Below, piece by piece: positions 29,380 to 39,073 of a DNA stretch of 64,000 nt. A model generated the notes under the pieces. The model did no database searches and had not been told where the DNA came from. It saw only the letters and a program-made list of their open reading frames with translations. The DNA is from an uncultured Roseobacter sp. (GTDB lineage: Bacteria; Pseudomonadota; Alphaproteobacteria; Rhodobacterales; Rhodobacteraceae), in contig NZ_CANMNK010000001.1 in the NCBI RefSeq assembly GCF_947499265.1, forward strand, positions 18,501 to 82,500. The letters are read 5' to 3'. Numbering within the stretch: the stretch's first letter is position 1; every line of letters begins with the position of its first letter. Both the position numbers and the translations under genes were made by a program.

Positions 29380-30158
29380 CAGGAATGCCCTCCACTTTCC
29401 AGCATCCGGCGCAGGTGGACCGGTGCCACCTCCGCCCGGTACCAGGCTGACGCCAGCGCGTCGTCCGTCGGAGACAACCCTTCGGTACACACAGCGCAGG
29501 CCGCCGCGATCGATGCCTCCGAGACACCGCCCCCCAACGCCCGTTCCGCCGCATGCGCCCGCATCGGTGCCGCGGCCATATTGCCAAAGACCACGCGAGG
29601 CTCGCCGCCACGTATCAAGGCCGCGAGGGTGATGACGGCGACGCCCTTTGGCTTCACCCGCGACACTTTGCGATAGTAAAACGCCCCCGGTTGCGGGCGC
29701 TGCAGGCTCACGGCTTCGACCAGGCCACGCATATGCTTTCGGTCGGCCAGAAAGCGCTCCATAGGATGTGTCTGCCCACCTGCCATGATCACCTGCGCGT
29801 CCAGCGCCAGCAAGGCCGCCGCCATGTCGCCATAGGGGTTTTCCGCGAAAAGATTGCCACCCACGGTCGCCATGTTGCGGATCGCCGGGCCGCCAATCTG
29901 CCCTGCGACTGGATGCAGAAAACTCAACTCCGCATGCGCGAGAATATCCGCCATGGTGGTGCCCGCTCCGATCCGCAGACCCTGCACATCATTGCCGATC
30001 CCTCGTTCCGGACGGGCCGCGCGCACGATGCGGTGAAAGCCCTGATCGCCATAGTTCACCTGCCGCATCACGATGGTGCCACCGCCCAGATACCGCGCGC
30101 CTTCACCCAGCCCGGCGGCGGCCTCGGCCACTGTCTGATAGGTCTCAACAGCTACCAT
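29379..30158 (-). CDS. FAD-binding medium subunit of molybdenum hydroxylase
   Basis: GEGARYLGGGTIVMRQVNYG; IGGPAIRNMATVGGNLFAENPYGDMAAALLALDAQV. Confidence 0.92.
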   Translation of the reverse strand: MVAVETYQTVAEAAAGLGEGARYLGGGTIVMRQVNYGDQGFHRIVRAARPERGIGNDVQGLRIGAGTTMADILAHAELSFLHPVAGQIGGPAIRNMATVGGNLFAENPYGDMAAALLALDAQVIMAGGQTHPMERFLADRKHMRGLVEAVSLQRPQPGAFYYRKVSRVKPKGVAVITLAALIRGGEPRVVFGNMAAAPMRAHAAERALGGGVSEASIAAACAVCTEGLSPTDDALASAWYRAEVAPVHLRRMLESGGHS

Positions 30159-30605
30159 CTATGCCTCCAATCCCATCTGGGCGCGGATCGCACCAAACCC
30201 CGCCTGATAAATCCCAGACCCGACCAATTCGGTCATCTCGTCGCGCTCTTCCGGGCGGGTATCGAACTGCCCTTCCCACTGCCAATAGGTGTGATCCGCA
30301 TCGGTGACCGGGATCAGCCGCACGTGGCTGACGTAGTTGAAAAGCGGCACTGGCGTGTCGAGCAGACAGTAGGAATAGGCCGCATCCGCATCCGACAAGG
30401 TCAGCAACTGCTCACGCAGTTCCGCGCCATCCTCAAGTTTGAACTTCCTGACACAACCCACCCTGTCGGAGGGCTGACCACGCTCGATCTGGCTTGTGGC
30501 AATCGCCGGGTGCCACTGATCGTGCCCATTGAAATCGCGCAGAATTTCCCACACCGCTTCAATCGGGGCAGGCAATATCGTGCTGCGTAGGACGCGGACC
30601 ATCAC
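30159..30605 (-). CDS. SRPBCC/START-like protein (CoxG-like), paralog of next gene
   Basis: MMVRVLRSTILPAPIEAVWEILRDFNGHDQWHPAIATSQIE. Confidence 0.8.
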   Translation of the reverse strand: MMVRVLRSTILPAPIEAVWEILRDFNGHDQWHPAIATSQIERGQPSDRVGCVRKFKLEDGAELREQLLTLSDADAAYSYCLLDTPVPLFNYVSHVRLIPVTDADHTYWQWEGQFDTRPEERDEMTELVGSGIYQAGFGAIRAQMGLEA

Positions 30606-31046
30606 TCAGCCTCCGAAATGCCGTTTGAGCGCGTCAAACCCGCCCTGAAACACGTTTGTGGCAATGCCGTTCTGCAAATCCGTCACGTTGCCGGGATCGC
30701 AGTCAAACTCCGCAGACCATTCGGCAAAACATCTGTCACCATCCGTGACCGGCGTCAGCCGCAGCGTCGCCATATAGTCCCAGAGCGGCATCGGCCCCTC
30801 GAGCATCGTGTAGCTGTAGAACAGGTCATAATCCGACAGGCCCACCAGCTGCTCGCGGATATTGTCACCGTTCTGCAAGTTAAAATTGCGGATACAACCG
30901 ACCTTGTCGCCGGGCAGCGCGTCCTCGATCCGGCTATCGCGGATCCTGGGATGCCATTTTGGCAGCCCGTTGAAGTCACGGACCCGCTCCCAAACCGCGG
31001 CAGCCTCTGCGTTGATCACGGAGGAGACAAATACCCGCGCCATCAT
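30606..31046 (-). CDS. SRPBCC/START-like protein (CoxG-like)
   Basis: MMARVFVSSVINAEAAAVWERVRDFNGLPKWHPRIRDSRIE, clearly related to upstream paralog. Confidence 0.8.
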   Translation of the reverse strand: MMARVFVSSVINAEAAAVWERVRDFNGLPKWHPRIRDSRIEDALPGDKVGCIRNFNLQNGDNIREQLVGLSDYDLFYSYTMLEGPMPLWDYMATLRLTPVTDGDRCFAEWSAEFDCDPGNVTDLQNGIATNVFQGGFDALKRHFGG

Positions 31047-34000
31047 TTGCTCCCTTTGGGTGTGCTGTTTTTGGCCGCCTGGGCCCGCGCGATTTCTGAT
31101 TGGGCGCGGGTCATGTCACTGGCGTTGCGGAAGATGTCGGATTTGGAAATATTCGCGCCATCAATCCCAATGTCGTTGAGCAGGCTGTCCACAAATGGCG
31201 CCTGTACCCGGTAGCGCAGGGCCGAATTCATCACCTCATCCGTCGGGCTGCCGCCATTGCCACCGGGGCCTCCTGCACCGCCCGTACCGCCGCCGCCCGC
31301 CCAATCGAGCCCCTGCGTGCCCGACCCGCCAAGCTGCATAATCTTGATATCGTTGATCTTCTCAAGCGGCTTGGCCGAGGCGGTGACGATACCTTCGACA
31401 TGTTCCAGCATCTTGCGCTTGAACAGGGAATGGCGTGCTTCGTCGGTCAGCACGTTCTCTGCCTCGTTGATAAGTTTCGCCGCTTCGGCTTCGACGGCGG
31501 CGCGGATTTTATCGGCCTCGGCTGTGATGCGTTTGCGTTCGGCGTCGAGCTCGGCCGCCGTGACGCCCACGGTCTTGGCGCGATGTGCGATCTCCATCTC
31601 TTCGGTGGTTTTGGCTTTCTCGGCGGCCTCCACCGCACGTGCCCGGGCGTTTTCGGCCTCCACCGCCGCCGCACTTTCATCCAGCGATTTCTGATAGAGC
31701 GCGATGGCCTTTTCCATGCTGGCAACCTCGACGGTTTTCTCGCGTTCGATCTCCAGCTTGCGGCGCTCGGTCTGATGCCCGATCCGCGCGTCATCCAGCC
31801 CCCGCTCAGAAGCAATTTGCGCCCGCTCGACTTCCTCGCGGCTCGCGATCTCCGCTTCGCGCAGAACCTGCACCCGCGCGATTTCGAGCTGTTCGACCAC
31901 TTTCTTGCGCTCCAGTTTCTTGGCATCCAGTTCCTGCTCGGCAAGGATCTTCTCGGCATCCACCGTCTTCTCCTTGGCCACACGGGCCGCATCGATGGCC
32001 TCGTCCGCGGCGATCTGTGCAACGTCCAGCGCCTTGTTCCGCGCAATCTCCAGATTGCGGATCCGTTCATCCCGCGCGATCTTCTCGGTGGTGGTTTCTG
32101 CCTCTTTCTCGATCCGTTGCTGGTCGACCAATCGACGGCTGGAAATTTCCGCGGCCTCGATGGCTTCCTGCTTCTCGATCTCGCGCGCCCGGATTTCGGC
32201 ATCCCGTGCGATCTCTGCGGCACGGGTTTTAGAATCCTCGGCGATTTTCGCGGCCTTGACGGTCTCGGATGCCTTGGCATTTGCGAGATCAACGGCCTTG
32301 TTGCGCGATATCTCCCGTTCCCGCATGTCCTGCTCATAGGCAATGCGTTCTGCGGCGAGCTTCTTCTCCATGGCGATGCGCTTGGCCTCGACGGCCTCGG
32401 CCTTGGCGGTTTCAGCAAAGGCAACGGCTTCTTCGCGCGCCAGATCACGTTCCTTGGTGCGCTCTTCGGTCTCGATCCGCTCCACCGCCGTGCGGGCCTC
32501 GGTCGCAATGCGGGCTTTGTCCACGGCCTCGCGGGAGGCAATCGCGGCCTGATCCAGCGCCTCGTTACGGGCAATTTCCAGCGCCCGCACACGCTCCTCC
32601 TGTGCGATACGCTCCTTTTCCGTCTCCTCGGAGGCCGCAATCTCCAACACGCGCACCGCCTTATCCGACGCGATGCGCTCTGCTGACAAAACCTTTTCCC
32701 GCGCGATCCGCGCCCCCTCAATGGCCTGATCCGCGGCAATCTGTGCTGCATCCAGCACCTCGCGCCGCTTGATTTCCAACTCCTTGGTTTCCCTGTCAGA
32801 GCTGATGCGCTCCGCACTCACGGTTTTTTCCTGCGCGATCCGCAACTTATCCGCGGCCTCGCGCGCTGCGATCTCTGCCTCTTCGACCGCCAGATTGCGC
32901 GCAATCTCACGCTCCCGCGTTTCCCGCTCCAGGCCGATCCGGGCCTCGGTCACCGCATTTTCCTGCGCAATCCTGGCCTTCTCGATCACCTCACGCGCCG
33001 CGATCTCTGCTGCATCAACGGTCCGCTTGCGTTCAATTTCCTGCGACTGGGTTTCGCGATCCTTGGCGATGCGCGCCTCGGTCAGCGCCTTTTCCTGTGC
33101 AATACGCGCCTTCTCCACGGCTTCCTTGGCCGCGATATCCGCGCTTTCAGTATCTTTGGTGGTCTTGATCCGCGTCTCGGTCAGCACCTTCTCCTGCGAG
33201 ATACGGGCCTTTTCAATCGTCTCGCGCGTGGCAATCTCTGCCGCGTCGATCACCTGCTGGCGTTCGATTTCCTGCTGCCGGATGGTACGTTCCGAGGCGA
33301 TGCGCGCCTGTGCAATCTGTTCATCATTGGCGATGCGGGCGGTTTCAATCGCTTCCCGGCTCAGCAGGGTCGCCTGCTCCGCTTCCTTCTCCCGCTCTGA
33401 CCGCTCTCGTGCCAGTTCGGCACGCTGCTGCGCGCGGCGAAATTCGATTTCACGTTCCTGTTCCAGCCGCGCGGTTTCGCTTTCGCGCTCGATGTTCAGA
33501 CTTTCCTTTTCCGCCTCTAGGTTCCGCGTGCGGATTTTCAGCATCGTGTCCTGTTCGATGTCATTGCGCAGCTTGCGGCGCTCCTCGACCGCAGCAATAA
33601 CACTGGTCAGACCTTCAGCATCGAACCGGTTCGATGGGTTGAAATACTCAATCTCCGTCTGATCGATGTCGAGGATCGCAACGCTTTCCAGCTCCAGCCC
33701 GTTCTTGTCGAGCCCCTCCTGCGCGGTCTCGATCACCAGCGCCACATAATCACCGCGCATCTCATGCAGCTCTTCCATGGTCATTTTTGACGCCGCCGTG
33801 CGCAGCGCGGAGACGAACTTGCCATTCAGCAACTGATGGATGCGCTCCGGCTCCAGCGTGCGTCGACCCAGCGTTGCCGCGGCCAGGGTGACCGCCTGTT
33901 TGGAATGGCCCACACGGACATAAAAGGACGCTTCGACATCGATCCGCATCCGGTCCTTGGTGATCAGCGCTTCGGCCTTTTGCCGCGCCACATGCAGGTC

Positions 34001-34219
34001 CATCGAATTCATATTGACCGGTGTGATGTCATGGATGATCGGCCAGACAAATGCGCCACCATCGATCACGACCTTCTCTCCCAGAAACCCGGTGCGCACG
34101 AAGGAGATTTCCTTGGTTGACCGTCGGTAGAGCCAGTTCATCACCCAGTAGAGGATGAACACCACGATCACGGCAGCAATCAGCCACAGGATCAATTGTC
34201 CAATCAGTTCACCGGTCAT
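31043..34219 (-). CDS. Giant flotillin-like SPFH protein with long hendecad coiled coil
   Basis: 1058 aa: N-terminal TM segment, SPFH-like region (FLGEKVVIDGGAFVWPIIHDITPVNMNSMDL), ~51 tandem 11-residue repeats, Gly-rich C-terminal region. Confidence 0.85.
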   Translation of the reverse strand: MTGELIGQLILWLIAAVIVVFILYWVMNWLYRRSTKEISFVRTGFLGEKVVIDGGAFVWPIIHDITPVNMNSMDLHVARQKAEALITKDRMRIDVEASFYVRVGHSKQAVTLAAATLGRRTLEPERIHQLLNGKFVSALRTAASKMTMEELHEMRGDYVALVIETAQEGLDKNGLELESVAILDIDQTEIEYFNPSNRFDAEGLTSVIAAVEERRKLRNDIEQDTMLKIRTRNLEAEKESLNIERESETARLEQEREIEFRRAQQRAELARERSEREKEAEQATLLSREAIETARIANDEQIAQARIASERTIRQQEIERQQVIDAAEIATRETIEKARISQEKVLTETRIKTTKDTESADIAAKEAVEKARIAQEKALTEARIAKDRETQSQEIERKRTVDAAEIAAREVIEKARIAQENAVTEARIGLERETREREIARNLAVEEAEIAAREAADKLRIAQEKTVSAERISSDRETKELEIKRREVLDAAQIAADQAIEGARIAREKVLSAERIASDKAVRVLEIAASEETEKERIAQEERVRALEIARNEALDQAAIASREAVDKARIATEARTAVERIETEERTKERDLAREEAVAFAETAKAEAVEAKRIAMEKKLAAERIAYEQDMREREISRNKAVDLANAKASETVKAAKIAEDSKTRAAEIARDAEIRAREIEKQEAIEAAEISSRRLVDQQRIEKEAETTTEKIARDERIRNLEIARNKALDVAQIAADEAIDAARVAKEKTVDAEKILAEQELDAKKLERKKVVEQLEIARVQVLREAEIASREEVERAQIASERGLDDARIGHQTERRKLEIEREKTVEVASMEKAIALYQKSLDESAAAVEAENARARAVEAAEKAKTTEEMEIAHRAKTVGVTAAELDAERKRITAEADKIRAAVEAEAAKLINEAENVLTDEARHSLFKRKMLEHVEGIVTASAKPLEKINDIKIMQLGGSGTQGLDWAGGGGTGGAGGPGGNGGSPTDEVMNSALRYRVQAPFVDSLLNDIGIDGANISKSDIFRNASDMTRAQSEIARAQAAKNSTPKGSK
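31712..33394 (-). repeat. ~51 consecutive 11-aa (33-bp) coding repeats, with a visible 44-aa superperiod in part
   Basis: Residues ~276-836 align in 11-mers with Ile/Leu at position 10, e.g. AREVIEKARIA/QENAVTEARIG/LERETREREIA/RNLAVEEAEIA. Confidence 0.85.
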
Positions 34220-34243
34220 ATCGGTTCCTCCTCTCGGGCCGTC

Positions 34244-35068
34244 TCAACGCCCGATCTCCTTGAATTTTCTGGTCTGTGCGGTCAGCGCCACCTCGGTCGG
34301 CAGACGTTCCATGGACGACGCGCCATAAAACCCGTGGCAATACCGTGTGTTTTTCAGGACAAAATCTGCATCCTCCGGCATGGCCACCGGGCCGCCGTGC
34401 ACCAGCACAATGGCCTGCGGGTTCACCTCAAGCGCAGCTTTGGCCCAGGCATCGGTCAGCGCCGGGGCCTCGGCCAAGGTGCAGCCTGTCTCCGCCCCGA
34501 TGGCACCACCTGTTGTCAGCCCCAGGTGCACCACGATGATGTCTGCCCCGGCCCCCGCCATGGCCCGGGCGTCCTCCTCGCTGAAAACATATGGCGTTGT
34601 CAGCAGGCCCTTTTCATGTGCCGCCGCGATCATGTCGACCTCCAGCTGATAAGACATGCCCGTTTCTTCCAGATTGGCGCGGAAATTACCGTCGATCAGG
34701 CCCACGGTCGGGAAGTTCTGCACCCCGCTGAAGCCTGCCTCTTTCACCTGGTCGAGAAATTTATCCATCAGCCGGAAAGGATCCGACGCACAAACGCCAG
34801 CCAGTACCGGTGTGTTGCTGACCACGGGCAACACTTCGCCCGCCATCTCCATCACCACGCCATTGGCATCCCCATAGGGCATCAGCCCCGCGAGCGAACC
34901 GCGCCCGGCCATACGGTAGCGTCCGGAATTATAGATCACGATCAGATCGATCCCACCGGCCTCTTCGCATTTGGCCGAGAGACCGGTACCGGCCCCCCCG
35001 CCGATGATCGGCTCTCCCGCATCACGCATGGCGCGGAATTTCTGCATCAGGTCATCACGGTCAAACAT
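34244..35068 (-). CDS. Phosphoenolpyruvate hydrolase family TIM-barrel protein (equivalent of Tm-1 C-terminal domain)
   Basis: [55 protein letters not shown]. Confidence 0.85.
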   Translation of the reverse strand: MFDRDDLMQKFRAMRDAGEPIIGGGAGTGLSAKCEEAGGIDLIVIYNSGRYRMAGRGSLAGLMPYGDANGVVMEMAGEVLPVVSNTPVLAGVCASDPFRLMDKFLDQVKEAGFSGVQNFPTVGLIDGNFRANLEETGMSYQLEVDMIAAAHEKGLLTTPYVFSEEDARAMAGAGADIIVVHLGLTTGGAIGAETGCTLAEAPALTDAWAKAALEVNPQAIVLVHGGPVAMPEDADFVLKNTRYCHGFYGASSMERLPTEVALTAQTRKFKEIGR

Positions 35069-35073
35069 ATGCG

Positions 35074-37212
35074 TCAGGCTCTCTTCTGGCTGGTCGGGCG
35101 GACGTGAAAAGACCGAAAGGTCTTGATCACCAGCTCCGCAAATTCCGGGTCATTGATGTTGTGGGGCACGCGCACCAATTGGCGGTTCGCGGTGGCGCGC
35201 ACCGTAGCTTCGAGCGTGTTAAACAGCGCCTTGTTCGCGGTCGGGTCCCAAAACGGCATGCCCGGCGCGTCCAGTGCTGAAACACCACCCTCCGGCAGGA
35301 AAAAGCGCACAACCCCGTTCATGTCGTTCAGTTTTTCGCCAATGAAGCGGCCCATCTCGGCATTCTCTTCCGGCGTGGTGCGCATCAGGGTGATCTGCGG
35401 GTTGTGCTCGTAGAAAAGCCGTCCGCTGTACTGTTCCGGCACGGTATCCGGGGCGTTGAAATTGACCATATCGAGCGCACCACAGGCGCCGATGTAGGGG
35501 CGTCTGTCAGCAATCATCGCATTGAAACGCGTCTCATCCGCAGCAAAGACCCCACCTGCCACCATGTCGCAAATCTCGGTGGTTGTCAGATCAATCACCG
35601 CTTCAAGCTTGCCGGAAGAGAGGAGCTTTTCCATCGCCCGCCCACCGGTGCCGGTCGCATGGAACACAAGGCAATCGTAGTCGCCCTCCAACCGCGCCGT
35701 GACCTGCTGCACGCAAGGCGTCGTCACCCCGAACATGGTGAGGCCGATCGCAGGTTTGTCGGCGACCGGCTTTGCGATCTGGCGTGCCTTGGCCATCGCC
35801 GCCACAGCATGGGCGGCGTTGCCAAGCACGTCTCGGGTGATCGAATTGATCCCCTGAACATCCGCCACCGAATGCATCATCGTGATGTCGGACGGACCGA
35901 CATATTGCGATGTGTTGCCACTGGCCACGGTGGAGACGATCATCTTGGGCACCCCCACGTGCGGCACCCGAAACCCCGGGGCAACCAGCGCTGTCCCGCC
36001 CGAACCTCCGGCGGCGATCAGACCGGCGATGTCACTGCGCTGACACACCCAACGCTCAAACGCGAGGGTCATGCCCGCCACGGCGGTGCCGCGATCCCCG
36101 GTGAAAACACCGGCTGTGCCCCGCGGATGCAAGCCCGCCACAGCGTTTGGCGGCACCTCGGCACCAGACGGTTTGCCCGAGGTGGACAGGTCCACCAGCG
36201 CCACGCGCACGCCCTGCTCTTTGATGATGTCCCGCATGAAGCGGAGCTCATCGCCCTTGGTATCGAGTGTACCGCAGACGTAGACAATGCCGGAACGACC
36301 CAGATCGGCGCGAGGCACCGTGACGTGCTGAGGGGGAGACGCATCAGCTGTCACGGTGCGCGCCGATTGTGCGATGACATGCACCGGCACAGGCGCTGTC
36401 CAGCGCGTCGGAACACGCGGATTGGACAAGTAAACTTTGGCAGCGAATGAACGCTCCGGCGTCTGCTGCGGCGGCGCCTCCACATCGTCGGGCGTTTCGT
36501 CATGAGCATGCCGTCCGACACCCAGCAGCGCCTGTTGCAGATCCCGGTCAGCGGCCAGCACACCGGCATCCATCACCCGGTTGACCTTACCGTTGACCAT
36601 GATGGCCACATCCTCGGCCACGGTGGTGGCCACACCGATGTTCTGCTCAATCACCAGCACGTCGATGTCGCCCTCGCGCCCCAGCTGCACCAGCATCTCG
36701 GCCACCTGGTTCACAATCACCGGGGCGAGCCCTTCGGTGGGTTCATCCATCACCAGCAGCTTGGGGTTCAGCAAGAGCGCCCGGCTGATCGCAAGCATTT
36801 GCTGTTCGCCACCCGACAGTTGCGCGCCGCCGTTGCCTTTGCGTTCCGCCAACCGCGGGAATACCGAATAAATCCGGTCCGGTGTCCAGGGCCCGTTCTT
36901 TGTGGCCACCAGCCGCAAATGTTCGTCCACGGTCAGGGATTTCCAGAGCCGTCTCCCCTGGGGCACATATCCGATGCCGGACCGCGCAATTTCAGAAGGC
37001 CCCATGCCCGCGAGGCTTTGGCCGTTGAAACTGATCGTGCCGGACCGCACCGGCACCAGCCCCATGATCGCCTTGCACAGGGTTGTTTTCCCCATGCCAT
37101 TGCGGCCCACCACCGAAAGCACCCCGTGATCAAGCGCAAGGTTCACCCCCTGCAGCGCATGGGACTGGCCGTAAAAGACGTTCAGGTCGCGGACATCGAG
37201 CGTGTTACTCAT
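35074..37212 (-). CDS. Fusion: LivF-type ABC ATPase + Tm-1-like/UPF0261 ATP-binding domain
   Basis: [40 protein letters not shown]; then [27 protein letters not shown]...[31 protein letters not shown]. Confidence 0.9.
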   Translation of the reverse strand: MSNTLDVRDLNVFYGQSHALQGVNLALDHGVLSVVGRNGMGKTTLCKAIMGLVPVRSGTISFNGQSLAGMGPSEIARSGIGYVPQGRRLWKSLTVDEHLRLVATKNGPWTPDRIYSVFPRLAERKGNGGAQLSGGEQQMLAISRALLLNPKLLVMDEPTEGLAPVIVNQVAEMLVQLGREGDIDVLVIEQNIGVATTVAEDVAIMVNGKVNRVMDAGVLAADRDLQQALLGVGRHAHDETPDDVEAPPQQTPERSFAAKVYLSNPRVPTRWTAPVPVHVIAQSARTVTADASPPQHVTVPRADLGRSGIVYVCGTLDTKGDELRFMRDIIKEQGVRVALVDLSTSGKPSGAEVPPNAVAGLHPRGTAGVFTGDRGTAVAGMTLAFERWVCQRSDIAGLIAAGGSGGTALVAPGFRVPHVGVPKMIVSTVASGNTSQYVGPSDITMMHSVADVQGINSITRDVLGNAAHAVAAMAKARQIAKPVADKPAIGLTMFGVTTPCVQQVTARLEGDYDCLVFHATGTGGRAMEKLLSSGKLEAVIDLTTTEICDMVAGGVFAADETRFNAMIADRRPYIGACGALDMVNFNAPDTVPEQYSGRLFYEHNPQITLMRTTPEENAEMGRFIGEKLNDMNGVVRFFLPEGGVSALDAPGMPFWDPTANKALFNTLEATVRATANRQLVRVPHNINDPEFAELVIKTFRSFHVRPTSQKRA

Positions 37213-38002
37213 CCTCTGCGCCTCCCAGATACAGGGCCTGCACTTCTGCGTCGTCTTCGATCTCGGCTGGTTTGCCTTCCTTGAAGATGCGCCCGTTGTG
37301 CATCATCGTGACCATGTCCGAGACACGCAGGGCGACATCCATGTCATGTTCGATGATGATGTAGCCGACATGGCCCGGCAGCCCGGTCAGAATGCGGATC
37401 AGTTCAGCCCGCTCGGTCGGGGACAGGCCTGCGGCAGGCTCGTCAAACAGAATGAACCGCGGCGCGCCAGAGAGCGCCATGGCAATCTCCAGCTGGCGCT
37501 GCTGACCGTAGCTGAGATCACTCACGGAGGTCGCGCGCACGTCCGCAAGGTTTACGGTTTCAACCAACTCTTCGGCCGTCTGCATGAGCGCGTCGGATTT
37601 GCGGGGTCGTTTGAAGGAAAACCGCCCGCGCGACACACCCCGGCAGGCCAGATACACATTGTCCAGCACGCTGAGACCATTGAACAAAAGCGAAATCTGA
37701 TAGGTGCGGCGCAACCCCCGGCGAATGCGTTCCTGCGCGGGAAAGACGGTGACGTCCTCCCCGAAAAACCGGATCGCGCCGGTGGTTGGCGCAAAGTCCC
37801 CGGTGATGCAGTTAAAGAGCGTTGTCTTGCCCGCCCCGTTTGATCCCAGAACGGCCCGCCGTTCGCCCGGGCGCACCATCATGTTGATCCCGCCCAAAGC
37901 TTCGAGCGCGCCAAATTTCTTGGAGACGTCGCGCAGCTCCAGCGCATAGCCTGCACCACCCTGCGTGGCGGTCGATCCGGTCAGTGTCGCCGCATCGCTC
38001 AT
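37205..38002 (-). CDS. livG: Branched-chain amino acid-type ABC transporter ATP-binding protein
   Basis: LGSNGAGKTTLFNCITGDF; LSYGQQRQLEIAMAL; FDEPAAGLSPTE. Confidence 0.92.
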   Translation of the reverse strand: MSDAATLTGSTATQGGAGYALELRDVSKKFGALEALGGINMMVRPGERRAVLGSNGAGKTTLFNCITGDFAPTTGAIRFFGEDVTVFPAQERIRRGLRRTYQISLLFNGLSVLDNVYLACRGVSRGRFSFKRPRKSDALMQTAEELVETVNLADVRATSVSDLSYGQQRQLEIAMALSGAPRFILFDEPAAGLSPTERAELIRILTGLPGHVGYIIIEHDMDVALRVSDMVTMMHNGRIFKEGKPAEIEDDAEVQALYLGGAEDE

Positions 38003-39069
38003 AGCGGATCCTGCCCCCGACTCTCACCGGTCAGCGGGTCGCGGTTGCGCGCCGCCTTGAACTTCTCCCAAAGGCCCAAAACGCCATCCGGCGAGAAGAA
38101 CACGATGATCAGAAAGCCCAGGCCGATCACCAGCTGAAACCGTTCACCCGCCAGCCCGAGATTGACCAGAAAATCCACCGCAAAGGTCTTGAGGATCACG
38201 TAGATAAACGCCCCGATGAAGGGCCCTATGGGATGACGCAGCCCACCGATCACCGCGATGATCAGGATATCAATCGCCGGGCCGATCCCCACGGTACCGG
38301 GTGAAATCTGGCTGGACTGCCAGGTGAGCAGTATGCCCCCAATCCCCGCCAGACAGCCCGCAAACGCATAGGCGGCGACCCGGTGTGCGGTGACATTGTA
38401 GCCAAGCGCCGCCATCCGGCGCGGATTGTCGCGCACCCCCTGCAAGGCCAATCCGAAAGGCGCCCGGCTGATGTAGAGCACAAGCGCGTAGGCGCCCACG
38501 GCGAAGAAGAGAGTGAGATAGTAAAAGGCATAAGGCCCGCGCCAGTCGACCCCAAAGAGCTGCGGCGGCAACACCGAATTGAATCCCTGAAATCCGTTGA
38601 AGAGGTCATAATTCTGCCGGGTGAAATAGAAAAACGCCGCCGCAATCGCCAGCGTGATCATGATGGTGTAGATGCCTTCGGTCCGCACGGCGAGCCAGCC
38701 CACCAGCGTCGCGAAGACCGTCGCCAGAAACAGCGCCAGCGGGATCGCGATCCACCACGGCCAGCCTTGAGAGATCGTTTCAATCGCGCTGTTGCCGAAA
38801 ATGGCCATCATGTAGCCGGCAAAACCCGCAAAGGCCATCTGCGCCAGGCTCACCATGCCGCCATACCCCGCCAGGAACATCAGACTGAGCGATATGATCC
38901 CCAGGATGAACGTCCAGCCCATGATCTGGAACATCACGAAGGGGCTGACGAAGGCCGGGATCACCAGCAGGACGACCCCCATCACCCAGTAGCCGGGCGG
39001 CACACGCTCGACCCAAGCACGGTCTTGACGCAGGCGGCCTTGGGCCAGATCCGGGGTCAGGTCCACCAC
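37999..39069 (-). CDS. livM: Branched-chain amino acid-type ABC transporter permease
   Basis: Polytopic 356-aa protein; LSLMFLAGYGGMVSLAQMAFAGFAGY; GGLRHPIGPFIGAF. Confidence 0.92.
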   Translation of the reverse strand: MVDLTPDLAQGRLRQDRAWVERVPPGYWVMGVVLLVIPAFVSPFVMFQIMGWTFILGIISLSLMFLAGYGGMVSLAQMAFAGFAGYMMAIFGNSAIETISQGWPWWIAIPLALFLATVFATLVGWLAVRTEGIYTIMITLAIAAAFFYFTRQNYDLFNGFQGFNSVLPPQLFGVDWRGPYAFYYLTLFFAVGAYALVLYISRAPFGLALQGVRDNPRRMAALGYNVTAHRVAAYAFAGCLAGIGGILLTWQSSQISPGTVGIGPAIDILIIAVIGGLRHPIGPFIGAFIYVILKTFAVDFLVNLGLAGERFQLVIGLGFLIIVFFSPDGVLGLWEKFKAARNRDPLTGESRGQDPL

Positions 39070-39073
39070 CCTC

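Noticed and set aside
31100-32686. 528-aa plus-strand ORF plus the 456-aa minus-strand Arg/Pro-rich ORF at 31447-32817
   Set aside because: Out-of-frame shadows of the repetitive flotillin coding sequence; low-complexity composition follows the repeat.
31712-33394. Possible CRISPR or non-coding tandem repeat
   Set aside because: The repeat unit is an 11-residue protein motif in one open frame; nucleotide copies are diverged with no repeat-spacer structure.
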